Shown: positions 60,177 through 60,192 of the stretch, piece by piece
Layout of the letters: each line of letters starts with the position of its first letter
Position numbering within the stretch: the stretch's first letter is position 1
Assembly: GCF_024055635.1 (NCBI RefSeq)
Contig: NZ_JAMXMB010000034.1
Location: 1-60,192, forward strand
Source of the DNA: Microbacterium yannicii
Lineage (GTDB): Bacteria; Actinomycetota; Actinomycetes; Actinomycetales; Microbacteriaceae
DNA length: 60,192 bases
Direction: 5' to 3'
Made by a program: the position numbers and the translations under genes
Notes under the pieces: generated by a model
Told to the model about the DNA's origin: nothing
What the model saw: the letters and a program-made list of their open reading frames with translations, nothing else
The model's database searches: none

Positions 60177-60192
60177 GGACGGATGCCGCGGC

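Overview
The window is chromosomal DNA of a high-GC actinobacterium, most likely a Microbacterium or close Microbacteriaceae relative. The reasons are the very GC-rich third codon positions, frequent GTG starts, DtxR/IdeR-type iron boxes, actinobacterial marker families (DUF3073, the PurF-linked sterol-carrier-like protein, Rv2578c-type radical SAM protein, PGPGW/TIGR02611 protein, TipA), and a dense scatter of the motif GCGGCATCCG. There is no rRNA, tRNA, CRISPR, prophage or insertion sequence. The DNA reads as core plus ordinary accessory chromosome.

Layout. 1-4.6 kb: a beta-glucoside uptake and hydrolysis operon (two ABC sugar permeases, GH1 beta-glucosidase, LacI regulator); its binding protein would lie left of the window. 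4.7-9.8 kb: a two-module VOC dioxygenase-like protein, a uracil permease and a two-gene ABC transporter. 9.9-31.4 kb: de novo purine genes dispersed among other loci (purC, purD, then purM-purF), with the sterol-carrier-like gene that accompanies purF in other actinobacteria. Between them are a PadR-controlled DHA2 drug exporter, a siderophore-interacting flavoprotein, a fatty acid desaturase, L-2-hydroxyglutarate oxidase and a CPBP protease. 20.8-27.5 kb: a heme acquisition locus, hmuTUV divergent from a large surface protein with two HtaA domains, with two iron boxes between them.

31.5-38.7 kb is regulator-rich: TetR/SDR, an MFS carrier, a PGPGW membrane protein, DUF3073, a universal stress protein, a DUF4097-PadR operon and a TipA-type MerR regulator that also encodes a short form from an internal start. 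38.8-46.7 kb: a tiny membrane protein, an SDR, a Rho-N/SAP-like protein, topoisomerase IB, a fluoride-channel pair and an RND transporter with a very long acidic tail. 46.9-51.2 kb: small proteins and an alternating set of two antibiotic-biosynthesis-monooxygenase-like and two DUF998-like membrane proteins, one with an apparent frameshift. 51.7-60.1 kb: a DEAD-box helicase with an R/D repeat domain, TetR plus alpha/beta hydrolase with tandem operators, a radical SAM protein interrupted by a mini-intein, a VanY-type carboxypeptidase and an acyl-CoA dehydrogenase.

Themes across the window: many genes look leaderless (a TAnnnT-like -10 box 6-7 nt before the start codon), including purC, purD and purM. 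Several regulators have clearly readable operators. One operator, CGCGATATATCGYG, occurs at two places 3 kb apart and suggests a small PadR regulon. At least three families of intergenic palindromic or tandem repeats are present, one of which has entered coding sequences in frame.
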